From NCBI GenBank assembly GCA_900554315.1, contig USGP01000001.1:1-64000 (forward strand): a stretch of DNA of 64,000 bases, read 5' to 3'. Below the pieces are notes generated by a model, which saw only the letters and a list, made by a program, of their open reading frames with translations, was not told where the DNA came from and did no database searches. Within the stretch, counting starts at the first letter, position 1; each line of letters begins with the position of its first letter. Shown piece by piece: positions 8,093-17,157 of the stretch. The position numbers were made by a program, and so were the translations under genes. The stretch comes from an uncultured Mycoplasmatota bacterium. GTDB lineage: Bacteria > Bacillota_I > Bacilli_A > RF39 > UBA660.

Positions 8093-8101
8093 TGATATAA
8101 T
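8093..8101 (+). promoter_or_regulatory. Extended -10 promoter of the adh-FIST-aldH operon
   Basis: TGATATAAT (TGn-TATAAT) lies 25 bases before the alcohol dehydrogenase start. No clear -35 is present. Confidence 0.6.
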
Positions 8102-8125
8102 TGATACGATAGGGAGGCTAGTTAA

Positions 8126-9280
8126 ATGATAAATAGAATTATATTAAATGAAACATCATACTTTGGTCGTGGTGCCAGAGAAAAAGTAACAGAAGAAATC
8201 GAAGCCAGAAATTTCCATAAAATTCTAGTAGTTACTGATAAATCATTACTAGAAACTGGAACTGTCGATTTAGTTACAAAAGAATTAGACAAAAAACAAA
8301 TTAAATATATTGTATACGATGGAGTAAAACCAAATCCATCTGTAAAAAATGTACAAGACGGATTAAAAATAGCAAAGGATAATAATGTAGAGTGTATTGT
8401 AGCTGTTGGTGGAGGAAGTTCTATCGATACAGCAAAAGCAATTGCTATTATCGCAACAAACCCAGAATTTAGTGATGTTGTAAGTCTAGATGGAACAGCA
8501 GCAACTAAAAACAAAGCAATGCCATTAATTGCATTACCAACGACAGCTGGAACAGCAGCAGAAGTTACAATTAACTATGTAATTACAGATGAAGTTAGAA
8601 CAAAGAAAATGGTATGCGTAGATCCACATGACATTCCAGTAGTAGCAATCATCGATCCAGACTTAATGCAAGGAATGCCACAAAAAATTGCCGCAACAAC
8701 TGGTATGGATGCTTTAACACATGCAATGGAAGGATATATTACAAAAGCAGCATGGTTAATTCCTGATATGTTCCATATCAATGCAATGGCATTAATTTAT
8801 AAAAACCTAGAAAAAGCTGCCAATGAAAAAGATGAAAAAGCAGTAGAAAAAATTGGATATGCACAATACATAGCCGGTATGGGATTTTCAAACGTTGGTT
8901 TAGGTATTGTACATTCAATGGCACACTCTTTAGGAGCATATTTTGATACTCCACATGGTTTGGCAAATGCATTGTTATTACCACACGTTTTAAGATTTAA
9001 TGGAAAGGTATGCCCTGAATTATTCAGAAATATGGGAAATGCATTTGGATTGGATATGGAAGGGACAACTGACGAGGAAGCTGTAAATAAAGTAGCAGAT
9101 GCTGTACAACAGTTAGCAATAAAATTACATATTCCACAAACATTAAAAGAAATTGGAATTCCTAAAGAAATGTTACCAACATTAGCAGAACAAGCTTTAC
9201 ATGACGCTTGTACCCCTGGAAACCCAATAGAAGTAACAAAGGAAGACATCTTAGCTATCTATCAAGAAGCTTATGAATAG
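8126..9280 (+). CDS. Iron-containing alcohol dehydrogenase
   Basis: NAD(P)-dependent group III alcohol dehydrogenase (FucO/DhaT/BDH-like), 384 aa, the usual length. The dinucleotide-binding GGGSSIDTAK is at residues 95-104. Metal ligands fit D195, H199, H263 and H277, matching FucO spacing. It interconverts an aldehyde and an alcohol; the substrate (lactaldehyde, propanediol or short-chain aldehyde) cannot be fixed. AGGGAGG precedes the ATG. It is first in an operon with a FIST protein and an aldehyde dehydrogenase, so the two dehydrogenases probably share an aldehyde intermediate. Confidence 0.93.
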   Translation: MINRIILNETSYFGRGAREKVTEEIEARNFHKILVVTDKSLLETGTVDLVTKELDKKQIKYIVYDGVKPNPSVKNVQDGLKIAKDNNVECIVAVGGGSSIDTAKAIAIIATNPEFSDVVSLDGTAATKNKAMPLIALPTTAGTAAEVTINYVITDEVRTKKMVCVDPHDIPVVAIIDPDLMQGMPQKIAATTGMDALTHAMEGYITKAAWLIPDMFHINAMALIYKNLEKAANEKDEKAVEKIGYAQYIAGMGFSNVGLGIVHSMAHSLGAYFDTPHGLANALLLPHVLRFNGKVCPELFRNMGNAFGLDMEGTTDEEAVNKVADAVQQLAIKLHIPQTLKEIGIPKEMLPTLAEQALHDACTPGNPIEVTKEDILAIYQEAYE

Positions 9281-9297
9281 AAAGGAAAGAGGTAAAT

Positions 9298-10485
9298 ATG
9301 TTAAAAGCAAAAACAGGATTTAGTATTAACGAAGACAGTTTCAAATCAGGTGAAGAAACTGCAAAAATGGCATCACATGATATGAGAAATGCCAAATTAG
9401 GAATGCTATATACATCAGTATTATGTGATGTAAAAGAAGTAGTGAAAGGTGCGAGAAGTGTAACAGATGCACCAATTATTGGATGTACAAGTAGTGGTGC
9501 AATCATGGTTCCAGAAGGTGTTATTTCATCAGATCATGGATTCTCAGGAATGATGATGTTAGACGATAAGAACATGACAGTAGGAGTTGCTTGTCATGAA
9601 GCAGGAAAAGATGCTCGTGCAATTGGTAGAAAAGTTGCTATTGAAGCAGTAGAAAATGCAAAAACCACTCGTGCTCCAGCATACTTTTATATGGTAGCAA
9701 GTCCAAAAGAAGAAGAAGATTATCTAATGGGTATTCAAGATGTTATTGGTAGAGTACCAATGTTTGGAGGAAGTGCTGCAGATGATACAGTAGAAGGAAA
9801 ATGGCAAATTTTCTGTAATGATAAAGTATTTAACGATGGAGTAGCTGTTGCTTTCTTCTATACAGACAATGAAATCGTAACTTCATTTACAGGAGCATAT
9901 AGGGAAACCAATAATATTGGATTGATTACAGAAGTAAAAGATAACCGTACATTAGTTTCTATTGATGGTGTATCTGCACTTAAAAAATATGCAAGTTGGA
10001 TTAATACAACACCAGCTCAATTAAAAGGACAAAATCTTTTAGTGGCGTCAATTACTCGTCCATTAGGAGTAAAAGATCCATTAGGAAACTTAACTGTAGT
10101 TCGTCATCCAATGTTCGGAAATGACATGGGAACAAAAACTACGACAGATGATACAATAACTTTAGGAAATAAAGCTGTCCCAGGAACTGCAATTCTTCAA
10201 TTGGAAGCAACTGTAGATGAATTGATTGATTCTACAGGAAATACGTTAAAAGATGTAAAGAAACAATTATATACAGATCCAGCTGCTTACTTCTTAGTAC
10301 ACTGTGGTGGAAGAAAACTAGGAATTGGAGATCGTATTGGAGAAGTACATAAACAATTAGTAAAAGAAGCAAAAGGAGTACCATTTATTACAATCTTCAC
10401 ATTTGGTGAATATGGATATGATGAACATTCTGCAAATATTTGTGGTGGATTAATGTTATCATTTACCGCATTCGGTAAAAACTAG
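9298..10485 (+). CDS. Stand-alone FIST domain protein
   Basis: The 395-residue protein consists of a FIST N domain (about 30-220, with DAPIIGCTSSGAI near 57-69 and MFGGSAADDT near 155-164) and a FIST C domain (about 225-380, ending in GGLMLSFTAFGK). FIST domains are predicted small-ligand sensors, usually linked to kinases or chemoreceptors; here no output domain or transmembrane segment is present. The gene lies 17 bases after an alcohol dehydrogenase and 9 bases before an aldehyde dehydrogenase, so its role may be metabolic, for example binding an intermediate. That role is inferred from context only. Confidence 0.85.
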   Translation: MLKAKTGFSINEDSFKSGEETAKMASHDMRNAKLGMLYTSVLCDVKEVVKGARSVTDAPIIGCTSSGAIMVPEGVISSDHGFSGMMMLDDKNMTVGVACHEAGKDARAIGRKVAIEAVENAKTTRAPAYFYMVASPKEEEDYLMGIQDVIGRVPMFGGSAADDTVEGKWQIFCNDKVFNDGVAVAFFYTDNEIVTSFTGAYRETNNIGLITEVKDNRTLVSIDGVSALKKYASWINTTPAQLKGQNLLVASITRPLGVKDPLGNLTVVRHPMFGNDMGTKTTTDDTITLGNKAVPGTAILQLEATVDELIDSTGNTLKDVKKQLYTDPAAYFLVHCGGRKLGIGDRIGEVHKQLVKEAKGVPFITIFTFGEYGYDEHSANICGGLMLSFTAFGKN

Positions 10486-10494
10486 GAGGTAATA

Positions 10495-11931
10495 ATGAAA
10501 AATTTAGTAAAAGGAATTGAGATGGATGCTAGTAACCATCAAGTAATTGAGGTTATTAACCCTGCAACAGGAGAGTTTATTGACACAGTACCAAATTCTA
10601 CAGAAGAAGATGTAGATATGGCAGTAACTGCTGCAGTAGAAGCCCAAAAAGGCTGGGCAAAAGTACCACTACATGAACGTGGACGTATCTTGGAAAAATT
10701 TGTAGATTTAGTAGAAAGAGATAAAGAGGAATTAGCAGAATTACTATGTAAAGAGACTGGTAAGCCAATTACAGAAGCAAGAACTGAAATTGGAAATATT
10801 AGAAATTTTGTCTATGGATATGTAGAACGTGCAAAGCATTTATATGGAATTAATATTCCAACCGGAAGTGAGCCTGGTCAAGAAAATACAGTACAATTTA
10901 CAATCAGACAACCTTTAGGTGTAGTAGCATGTATTATTCCATTTAATTTTCCAAGTGACTTATTTGGACAAAAAGTTCCAAGTGCATTAATTATGGGAAA
11001 TGCTGTTATTGTAAAACCTTCTACATATAATCCATTAACATTACATAGATATTGTTTATTATTAAAAGAAGCAGGAGTCCCAGATGGTGTTATCAGTTGT
11101 CTATCAGGAGATGGACCAACAACAGGTCAAGCTTTAGCAAGACATAAAGGTGTCCATTTAGTAAGTGTAACAGGATCTACTGCTGTAGGTATGGAGACCA
11201 TGGGAACAGCAAGTAAAAACTTAACTCATGTTATGTTAGAGTTGGGTGGAAATGATGCCTTTATTTTAGACAAAGACGGAGATATGGATTTAGCCATAGA
11301 AGAAATGGTATGGGGACGTCTATACAATACTGGACAAGTATGCTGTGCAAGCAAACGTTTCCTAGTACACAATGATATCAAAGAAGAATTTACAAGACGT
11401 GTTATGGACAGAATTAGTAGAATGCATATTGGAAATCCAATGGATGAACAAACAGAAATTGGATGCTTAATTAATGAAAGAGCAGCTCGCAGAGTAGAAG
11501 AGCAAGTAAATACTACAATTGCTCAAGGAGCAAAATTAGTATTTGGAGGTCGTAGAAATGGAGCTTTTTACGAACCAGCTGTTCTAGTTGATGTAACAAG
11601 AGATATGGATATCATGAAAGATATGGAAGTTTTCGGACCAGTTATCCCAATTTGTGGATTTGATACAATCGAAGAAGCAATCGATATTGCCAATCAATCA
11701 AGTTTTGGTCTATGTGGAAATATTATTACAAAAGATATCAATAAAGCATTTAAAGTTGCAGAACAACTAGAAGTTGGTGGAGCTGTTATCAATGGATCAA
11801 GTTTCTTCCGTTCTGCAGAAATGCCATTTGGAGGATGGAAACATTCTGGAATTGGAAATGAAGGAATTGCCTCTACACTTCAAGAAATGTCTAGAGTAAA
11901 AACAATTGTCTTAAAAAATGTTTTAAAATAA
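10495..11931 (+). CDS. Aldehyde dehydrogenase (NAD(P)-dependent)
   Basis: ALDH superfamily enzyme of 478 aa. Catalytic residues are visible: oxyanion Asn N151 (PFNFP), general base E249 (LELGG), and nucleophile C283 in GQVCCASKR. GSTAVG forms the cofactor loop near residue 227. Closest by eye to succinate-semialdehyde/lactaldehyde dehydrogenases; the substrate is not fixed. An AGGAGGT site is 4 bases before the ATG. It is last in the operon with Fe-alcohol dehydrogenase and FIST, and a terminator starts at its stop codon. Confidence 0.92.
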   Translation: MKNLVKGIEMDASNHQVIEVINPATGEFIDTVPNSTEEDVDMAVTAAVEAQKGWAKVPLHERGRILEKFVDLVERDKEELAELLCKETGKPITEARTEIGNIRNFVYGYVERAKHLYGINIPTGSEPGQENTVQFTIRQPLGVVACIIPFNFPSDLFGQKVPSALIMGNAVIVKPSTYNPLTLHRYCLLLKEAGVPDGVISCLSGDGPTTGQALARHKGVHLVSVTGSTAVGMETMGTASKNLTHVMLELGGNDAFILDKDGDMDLAIEEMVWGRLYNTGQVCCASKRFLVHNDIKEEFTRRVMDRISRMHIGNPMDEQTEIGCLINERAARRVEEQVNTTIAQGAKLVFGGRRNGAFYEPAVLVDVTRDMDIMKDMEVFGPVIPICGFDTIEEAIDIANQSSFGLCGNIITKDINKAFKVAEQLEVGGAVINGSSFFRSAEMPFGGWKHSGIGNEGIASTLQEMSRVKTIVLKNVLK

Positions 11932-11956
11932 AAAGTACCATTTGGTGCTTTTTATT
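11930..11956 (+). terminator. Terminator after aldehyde dehydrogenase
   Basis: AAAAAGTACC-ATTT-GGTGCTTTTT is a 10-bp stem with one T-G pair; it begins in the stop codon. Confidence 0.85.
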
Positions 11957-12026
11957 TTGGAAAAACTTTTTTATACAATGAATATAGTGTATAATAAAAG
12001 AGAATAAATATTCTGAAGGAGAAAAT

Positions 12027-13820
12027 ATGGTAGTACGTAAAGAACTAAAAAAGAAAGCTAAAAAAACATTAAAAAAACACTACCCAATATTAATGGTAGC
12101 ATGTTTAATTGCTGCTTTTATTGGCTCAGAGTTTATTGGCTCTTTAAATATAACAAAAGTTACCAATTTTCCACAAAATATAGTAGTAGAAAGAGAGAAA
12201 GTAGATCAAGCTGTACAAGAAGCAATAAATGAATCAGATACTACAAAAGAAAAAATAAAACAACAACAAGAAGAATGGTCTAAAAAAGATGAAAATTCAA
12301 GTAATGAAATACTAGGAAGAAGTAGAGGCGTACTTGCCATGATTGTTAATGGAATTTCTTCCGGCTCTATTTACATTACTTTTATCACAGGAATGAACTC
12401 AATTATTGGACATCCAAATATAACTTCTATAATTTTGGTAAGTGCCAGTCTTTTATTAAGTTTCTTACTATGGCTATTTTTAGGTAATTTATATCAGGTA
12501 ATAGATAGAAGAATTTTTCTAGAAAGTAGAACATATCAAAAGGTTCCTATGCAACGATTTTTATTTCTATTACGAATAAAAAAATGGTGTAGAACAGCTT
12601 GGACAATGTTTGTAACCGCCGCTTTTTACAGTTTATGGAGTTTAACAATTGTTGGTATTTTTGTAAAAAGATATTCCTATATTTTAGTACCTTATATTGT
12701 AGCAGAAAATCCAAGTATCAAAACGTTAGATGCCATAAATCTATCAAGAAGAATGATGGATGGACATAAATGGGAATGTTTTAAATTAGAACTTTCTTTT
12801 TTAGGCTGGTCAATATTAGGTGGAGTGACCTTCGGAATAACTGAAATTTTATATTCTAACCCATATAAAGTTGCAACATTAACAGAGTATTTTGTTGAAC
12901 TAAGAAAACAAGCAAAAGAAAAGAAAATTTTAGGAATAGAAAAACTAAACGATATATACTTATATGAAAAAGCACCAAAAGAAAAATTGGAAGAAGAATA
13001 TGCAGATGTTGTAGAGGCTTTAAAAAAGTCACAACAAAAGATAGAAAAACCAAAAGGAATAAAGAAAATAGCAGCAGAATTTTTTGGAATATCTCTATCT
13101 GATACAAAAGAAAGAGAAAAATTAGAAAAAGAAGAAGTAAGAATTCAAAAATTAGAAATCTTTAGAAATGCTCTACACGGTAGAGAATATCCTATGCGGT
13201 TATTTAAAATACCAGAACATCATCTAAGACCAACCCTAGATACCATTAATTATTCAAGAAGATATTCTATTTGGTCATTAATAGCTTTATTCTTTGTTTT
13301 TGCAGTAATAGGCTGGATTTTTGAAGTTATGTTACATATTATTGCAGATGGAGAATTTGTAAAAAGAGGTGTGTTACAAGGACCATGGCTACCAATCTAT
13401 GGATATGGCGGAGTCTTAATATTAACGGTTTTAAGAAAATTTAGAGCAAAACCTCAAATCTTATTTATAGCTATTGTTTTACTATGTGGAACCATAGAAT
13501 ATTTTACATCAGTATATTTAGAATATATTTACCATGGACAAAAGTGGTGGGACTATAGTGGATATTTCTTAAATTTAAATGGAAGAATATGTGCAGAAGG
13601 ATTACTAGTATTCGGTTTAGGAGGACTAGCAATCGTCTATATTATTGCTCCATTAATAGATAATGTAATTCAAAAAATAAATCATAAAACTTTAGTAATG
13701 ATTTGCTGTATTTTATTAATACTATTTATAGGAGATAATATTTACTCTAAATCAAAACCAAACGTAGGAAGAGGAATTACAGATTACCAAATAATTAGAC
13801 CAATAGAAATAATAAAATAG
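12027..13820 (+). CDS. Polytopic membrane protein, DUF975-like plus CmpB-like (DUF1113) halves
   Basis: A 597-aa membrane protein. The N-terminal half (about 1-300) has a basic start, several membrane segments and the pattern YILVPYIVAENPSIKTLDAINLSR typical of DUF975 proteins, shortened here. A charged cytosolic linker spans about 300-410. The C-terminal half (about 415-597) has WSLIALFFVFAVIGWIFE and GPWLPIYGYGG, the signature of the putative ABC-transporter type IV family (DUF1113, CmpB). These are usually separate proteins. Function is unknown. TATAAT at 11990-11995 and AGGAGA before the ATG support expression. A metallophosphoesterase gene follows 13 bases later. Confidence 0.7.
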   Translation: MVVRKELKKKAKKTLKKHYPILMVACLIAAFIGSEFIGSLNITKVTNFPQNIVVEREKVDQAVQEAINESDTTKEKIKQQQEEWSKKDENSSNEILGRSRGVLAMIVNGISSGSIYITFITGMNSIIGHPNITSIILVSASLLLSFLLWLFLGNLYQVIDRRIFLESRTYQKVPMQRFLFLLRIKKWCRTAWTMFVTAAFYSLWSLTIVGIFVKRYSYILVPYIVAENPSIKTLDAINLSRRMMDGHKWECFKLELSFLGWSILGGVTFGITEILYSNPYKVATLTEYFVELRKQAKEKKILGIEKLNDIYLYEKAPKEKLEEEYADVVEALKKSQQKIEKPKGIKKIAAEFFGISLSDTKEREKLEKEEVRIQKLEIFRNALHGREYPMRLFKIPEHHLRPTLDTINYSRRYSIWSLIALFFVFAVIGWIFEVMLHIIADGEFVKRGVLQGPWLPIYGYGGVLILTVLRKFRAKPQILFIAIVLLCGTIEYFTSVYLEYIYHGQKWWDYSGYFLNLNGRICAEGLLVFGLGGLAIVYIIAPLIDNVIQKINHKTLVMICCILLILFIGDNIYSKSKPNVGRGITDYQIIRPIEIIK

Positions 13821-13833
13821 AAAGGGAAGTAAC

Positions 13834-15027
13834 ATGATAGCAATTTTTTTATCACCATTTTATATCTTAATTAATTTCTATATAGCAAGATGGCTTCTCA
13901 GTTGGATGCAAGCCTGTAATAAACACTTTAAAAATAAGAATATAAGAGCATTAGTTATTGTTGTTTATGTGTTCTTTGCCAGTGCTTTATTGATAGGATT
14001 CCTACTACCACCAAATGAAATTGGAAGATTAATGAAATTAATTGGAAATTATTGGTTAGGAGTATTTCTCTACATAGTATTAACAGTCCTAATCGCTGAT
14101 GCCATTCGTCTAGTAGTGAAAAAGACAAAAAAAATACCTGAAAAGTATATTTACTCTAAAAAAACTTTTGTTACTGCTGGAACAGTATGCATAATTATCA
14201 TTGGTTGTCTAAGCATTTGGGGAGCTGTAAATGCAAGAATTATTCGAACGACACAATATGAAGTAACAATTAATAAGAAAGTAGATAAAATAGAAAATTT
14301 AAGAATAGCTTTAGTAGCAGATTTACATCTAGGTTATAATATAGGAACTCCACATGTAAAGCAGATGGTAGAAAAAATAAATAAAAAGAGTCCAGACCTT
14401 ATTGTAATTGCGGGAGATATATTTGACAATGAATATGAAGCTTTAGATGATCCAAAAGCAATCGTCAAAGAATTAAAGAAATTAAAGAGCAAATATGGAA
14501 CTTACGCTACCTATGGAAATCATGATATTAAAGAAAAAATATTAGCTGGATTTACTTTTAATAAAAAGGGAGATAAAAAAGTAAGTGATCCACGCATGGA
14601 TCAATTACTAAAAGATGCTAATATTAAACTTTTACGTGATGAAGGGGTTTTAATTGATGACAGCTTTTATCTATATGGAAGACCAGATTATCGTAAACCA
14701 GGAAGAGGAATTATCGAAAGAAAAACGCCAGAAGAAATTACTCAAAATTTAGATAAATCAAAACCAATTATTGTTGCTGATCATGAACCCAATGAGTTAC
14801 AAGAATTAGCAGATGCTGGAGTGGATATGGATTTATGTGGTCATACCCATGATGGTCAATTATTCCCGGGAAACATCACGACAGCTTTAATGTGGGAAAA
14901 CTCCTATGGATATTTAAAGAAAGATAATATGCATAATATTGTAACCAGTGGAGTGGGATTATATGGACCTAATATGAGAGTAGGGACAAAAGCAGAAATT
15001 GTAATTATTGATGTGAATTTTAAATAG
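13834..15027 (+). CDS. Membrane-anchored metallophosphoesterase (YkuE/YaeI-like)
   Basis: Four hydrophobic segments in the first 135 residues are followed by a calcineurin-like phosphoesterase domain. The di-metal motifs appear in order: VADLHLG, AGDIFDN, GNHDI, VADHEPNE and GHTHDGQ. Length is 397 aa. YkuE-like relatives act on the outer face and have been linked to cell-wall lipid or nucleotide pyrophosphate cleavage; the substrate here is unknown. The gene is 13 bases behind the DUF975/CmpB protein with AAAGGGAAG as binding site, so the two are co-transcribed. Confidence 0.88.
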   Translation: MIAIFLSPFYILINFYIARWLLSWMQACNKHFKNKNIRALVIVVYVFFASALLIGFLLPPNEIGRLMKLIGNYWLGVFLYIVLTVLIADAIRLVVKKTKKIPEKYIYSKKTFVTAGTVCIIIIGCLSIWGAVNARIIRTTQYEVTINKKVDKIENLRIALVADLHLGYNIGTPHVKQMVEKINKKSPDLIVIAGDIFDNEYEALDDPKAIVKELKKLKSKYGTYATYGNHDIKEKILAGFTFNKKGDKKVSDPRMDQLLKDANIKLLRDEGVLIDDSFYLYGRPDYRKPGRGIIERKTPEEITQNLDKSKPIIVADHEPNELQELADAGVDMDLCGHTHDGQLFPGNITTALMWENSYGYLKKDNMHNIVTSGVGLYGPNMRVGTKAEIVIIDVNFK

Positions 15028-15058
15028 AAGATATATTCTTCTATTTTTTTGGTATAAT
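15023..15058 (+). terminator. Terminator after phosphoesterase, fused to the next promoter
   Basis: AATAGAAGA-TATAT-TCTTCTATT (15023-15045) is a perfect 9-bp stem holding the TAG stop codon, then T5 and GG, then TATAAT at 15053-15058 for the next gene. Confidence 0.88.
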
Positions 15059-15077
15059 AGAAAAAGAAGGTGATAGT

Positions 15078-15587
15078 ATGAAAGAAGCAATTATTTATGA
15101 TTCTTTAAGTGGTAACACAGAAGAATTAGCAACAGCAATAAAAAAGGAAAAGCCAGAAATATATTTTGAAAAAATAAATAATGAGACAAAAAACAAAATA
15201 AAAGATGTAAAAATATTATATATTGGGACACCAATTATAAAAGGAATGTGTACAGATAAAATAAAAGAATTATTAGAATCCTTAGAAAATAAAAAAATAT
15301 TTTTATTTGTAACCGCCGGATATGGTGGAAGTGAAGAATATTTTGATAATCTAAAAAGAAGAATTGAATCTGTAATTCCTAAAAGTAATCAAATAATAGG
15401 AAGTTTTTTCTGCCAAGGAAAGATGCCAGAATCAGTAAAGAAAAGATATGTAGAGTTAATAAAAGAGCATCCAGATGATAAAAATCTACAAGTAAGTTTA
15501 GAAAATTTTGAACAAGCTAAAACGCATCCAGATGCAACAGATAAGGAAAAACTAATAGAAGAAATTAAAAAAATAAGCTTGACTTAA
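15078..15587 (+). CDS. Flavodoxin family protein
   Basis: A 169-aa flavodoxin-like protein. The FMN phosphate loop is DSLSGNTEE at residues 8-16, then YIGTPIIKG near 56 and FVTAGYGGSEE near 88, as in flavodoxins. The C-terminal 50 residues are charged and helical. It probably carries one or two electrons through FMN. GAAGGTG lies before the ATG. It is followed after 44 bases by DUF362 and then by a nitroreductase, forming a small redox group. Confidence 0.82.
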   Translation: MKEAIIYDSLSGNTEELATAIKKEKPEIYFEKINNETKNKIKDVKILYIGTPIIKGMCTDKIKELLESLENKKIFLFVTAGYGGSEEYFDNLKRRIESVIPKSNQIIGSFFCQGKMPESVKKRYVELIKEHPDDKNLQVSLENFEQAKTHPDATDKEKLIEEIKKISLT

Positions 15588-15631
15588 AGTATACTTGAAA
15601 TGGTAAATTGAAAGAGAAAGGAGAAATAAAT

Positions 15632-16519
15632 ATGGAAAAAGCAAAAGTATATTTTATAAAAGAAATAACTCCAGAAAATATCGTCAGAATTTATGAAGCA
15701 TTAGGAAAAAAATTACCAGGTAAAGTAGCAGTAAAAATGCATTCTGGAGAACAAGGAAATCAAAATTATTTAAGACCAGAATTTGTAAAAGACATGGTAG
15801 ACTATGTAAAAGGAACAGTAGTAGAATGTAATACAGCATATGAGGGAGCGAGAAACTCTACCGAAAAACATAAAAAATTAATTAAAGAACATGAATGGGA
15901 CAAATATTTTCCATTTGATTTATTAGACGAAGAAGGACCAGATATGGAATTAGATATTCCAAATGGTCAAGTATTAAAGAAAAATTATGTTGGAAAAGAT
16001 TTAGCAACTTATGATTCTCTATTAGTATTATCACATTTTAAAGGACATGCTATGGGAGGATACGGAGGAGCATTAAAACAATTATCAATTGGATGTGCAT
16101 CTTCTGCAGGTAAAACATTAATTCATACAGCAGGAGCAACTAATGATCAAAGAGAATTATTTAATAATTTGCCAGAACAAGATAAATTTCTTGAAGCAAT
16201 GGCAGACGCTGCATCTAGCGTAGTAAATTATTTTAAAGGAAATGCTGCCTATATTAATGTAATGAAAAATATTTCAGTAGATTGTGATTGTGATGGAAAT
16301 GCCTCAGCACCATGTATGAAAGATATGGGAATTTTAGCAAGTACAGATCCTATTGCGGTTGATCAAGCATGCTTAGACATGGTATACAATTCTAATGATC
16401 CAGGTAAAGATAAATTAATCGAAAGAATTGAATCACGTCACGGTGTTCATACAATTGAAGCTGCAGATAAATTAGGCTTTGGAACAAGAGAATATGAATT
16501 AATTGATCTTGACAAATAA
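15632..16519 (+). CDS. DUF362 domain protein
   Basis: A 295-aa protein matching the DUF362 family: KVAVKMHSGE near residue 34, HFKGHAMGGYGGALKQLSIGCAS near 128-150, and the cysteine-rich VDCDCDGNASAPCMKD near 212. Many relatives carry ferredoxin domains; this one lacks a CxxCxxC ferredoxin motif. Function is unknown but probably redox or metal linked. I start it at ATG 15632, which has AAAGGAG 8 bases upstream; an in-frame TTG at 15608 has no binding site. A perfect terminator begins at its stop codon. Confidence 0.85.
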   Translation: MEKAKVYFIKEITPENIVRIYEALGKKLPGKVAVKMHSGEQGNQNYLRPEFVKDMVDYVKGTVVECNTAYEGARNSTEKHKKLIKEHEWDKYFPFDLLDEEGPDMELDIPNGQVLKKNYVGKDLATYDSLLVLSHFKGHAMGGYGGALKQLSIGCASSAGKTLIHTAGATNDQRELFNNLPEQDKFLEAMADAASSVVNYFKGNAAYINVMKNISVDCDCDGNASAPCMKDMGILASTDPIAVDQACLDMVYNSNDPGKDKLIERIESRHGVHTIEAADKLGFGTREYELIDLDK

Positions 16520-16546
16520 GAAATGAATTATTCATTTCTTTTTTTT
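16518..16546 (+). terminator. Terminator after DUF362 gene
   Basis: AAGAAATGAA-TTA-TTCATTTCTT is a perfect 10-bp stem with T6 following; it begins in the stop codon. Confidence 0.9.
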
Positions 16547-16586
16547 GTTATTATACTATATAATAAAAAAAGAAAGGAATATAAAT

Positions 16587-17081
16587 ATGGATACCATTTA
16601 TAAAAGAAGAAGTATTAGAAAATATATAGAAAAAGAAATAGAACCAGAAAAAATACAAAAATTACTAAAAGCAGGTATGAATGCACCTTCTGCTCACAAT
16701 AAAAAACCATATGAATTTATTGTAGTAACGAACAAAGAAATATTAAAAAAATTAAGTGAAACAGGTCCATATTCTCATATGCTAAAGTATGCAAAAGCCG
16801 CAATAGTCATAATATCAAAAGTTACACCAGCAACTCCATACTGGCAAGCAGATTGTGGGGCAGTAGTAGAAAATATTTTATTAGAAGCTACAAATTTAAA
16901 TATTGGATCGTGTTGGATTGGAGAATATCCAGCAATGGAACAAGTATCAAGAGTAAAAAAAATTCTAGAAATACCTGAAGATTATGAAGTCTTTGCCACT
17001 ATATCTTTGGGTTATACAGATCAAGAGAAAAGTCCAAATAATAATTACTATGAAGAAAAAGTACACAAAGAGAAGTTTTGA
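16587..17081 (+). CDS. Nitroreductase family flavoprotein
   Basis: FMN-dependent nitroreductase-like protein of 164 aa. RRSIRKY near the N terminus and APSAHNKKPYEF near residue 34 are the family FMN-binding segments; GSCWIGEYP near 106 is the central helix motif. The ATG at 16587 has GAAAGGA 8 bases upstream; an earlier in-frame start at 16545 lies in the terminator and promoter and is rejected. It probably reduces quinones, nitro compounds or flavins with NAD(P)H. Its stop codon forms the loop of the following terminator. Confidence 0.88.
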   Translation: MDTIYKRRSIRKYIEKEIEPEKIQKLLKAGMNAPSAHNKKPYEFIVVTNKEILKKLSETGPYSHMLKYAKAAIVIISKVTPATPYWQADCGAVVENILLEATNLNIGSCWIGEYPAMEQVSRVKKILEIPEDYEVFATISLGYTDQEKSPNNNYYEEKVHKEKF

Positions 17082-17096
17082 GAAAACTTCTTTTTT
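17071..17096 (+). terminator. Terminator overlapping the nitroreductase 3' end
   Basis: AGAAGTTTT-GAG-AAAACTTCT then T5. The stem begins inside the coding sequence and the TGA stop spans the stem-loop junction. Confidence 0.88.
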
Positions 17097-17157
17097 AGTG
17101 AAACAAAATAACACCTTTCATATTTTTTTCATATAATATCGTAGTGAAAGGAGAAAT

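Noticed and set aside
15579..15609. Promoter before the DUF362 gene (TTGACT ... TAAATT)
   Set aside because: Spacer is 19 and the -10 is poor; co-transcription with the flavodoxin gene is simpler.
17082..17157. TPP riboswitch before the TauA/ThiY-like transporter
   Set aside because: The 76-base gap holds only a terminator and promoter; no THI-box sequence is present.
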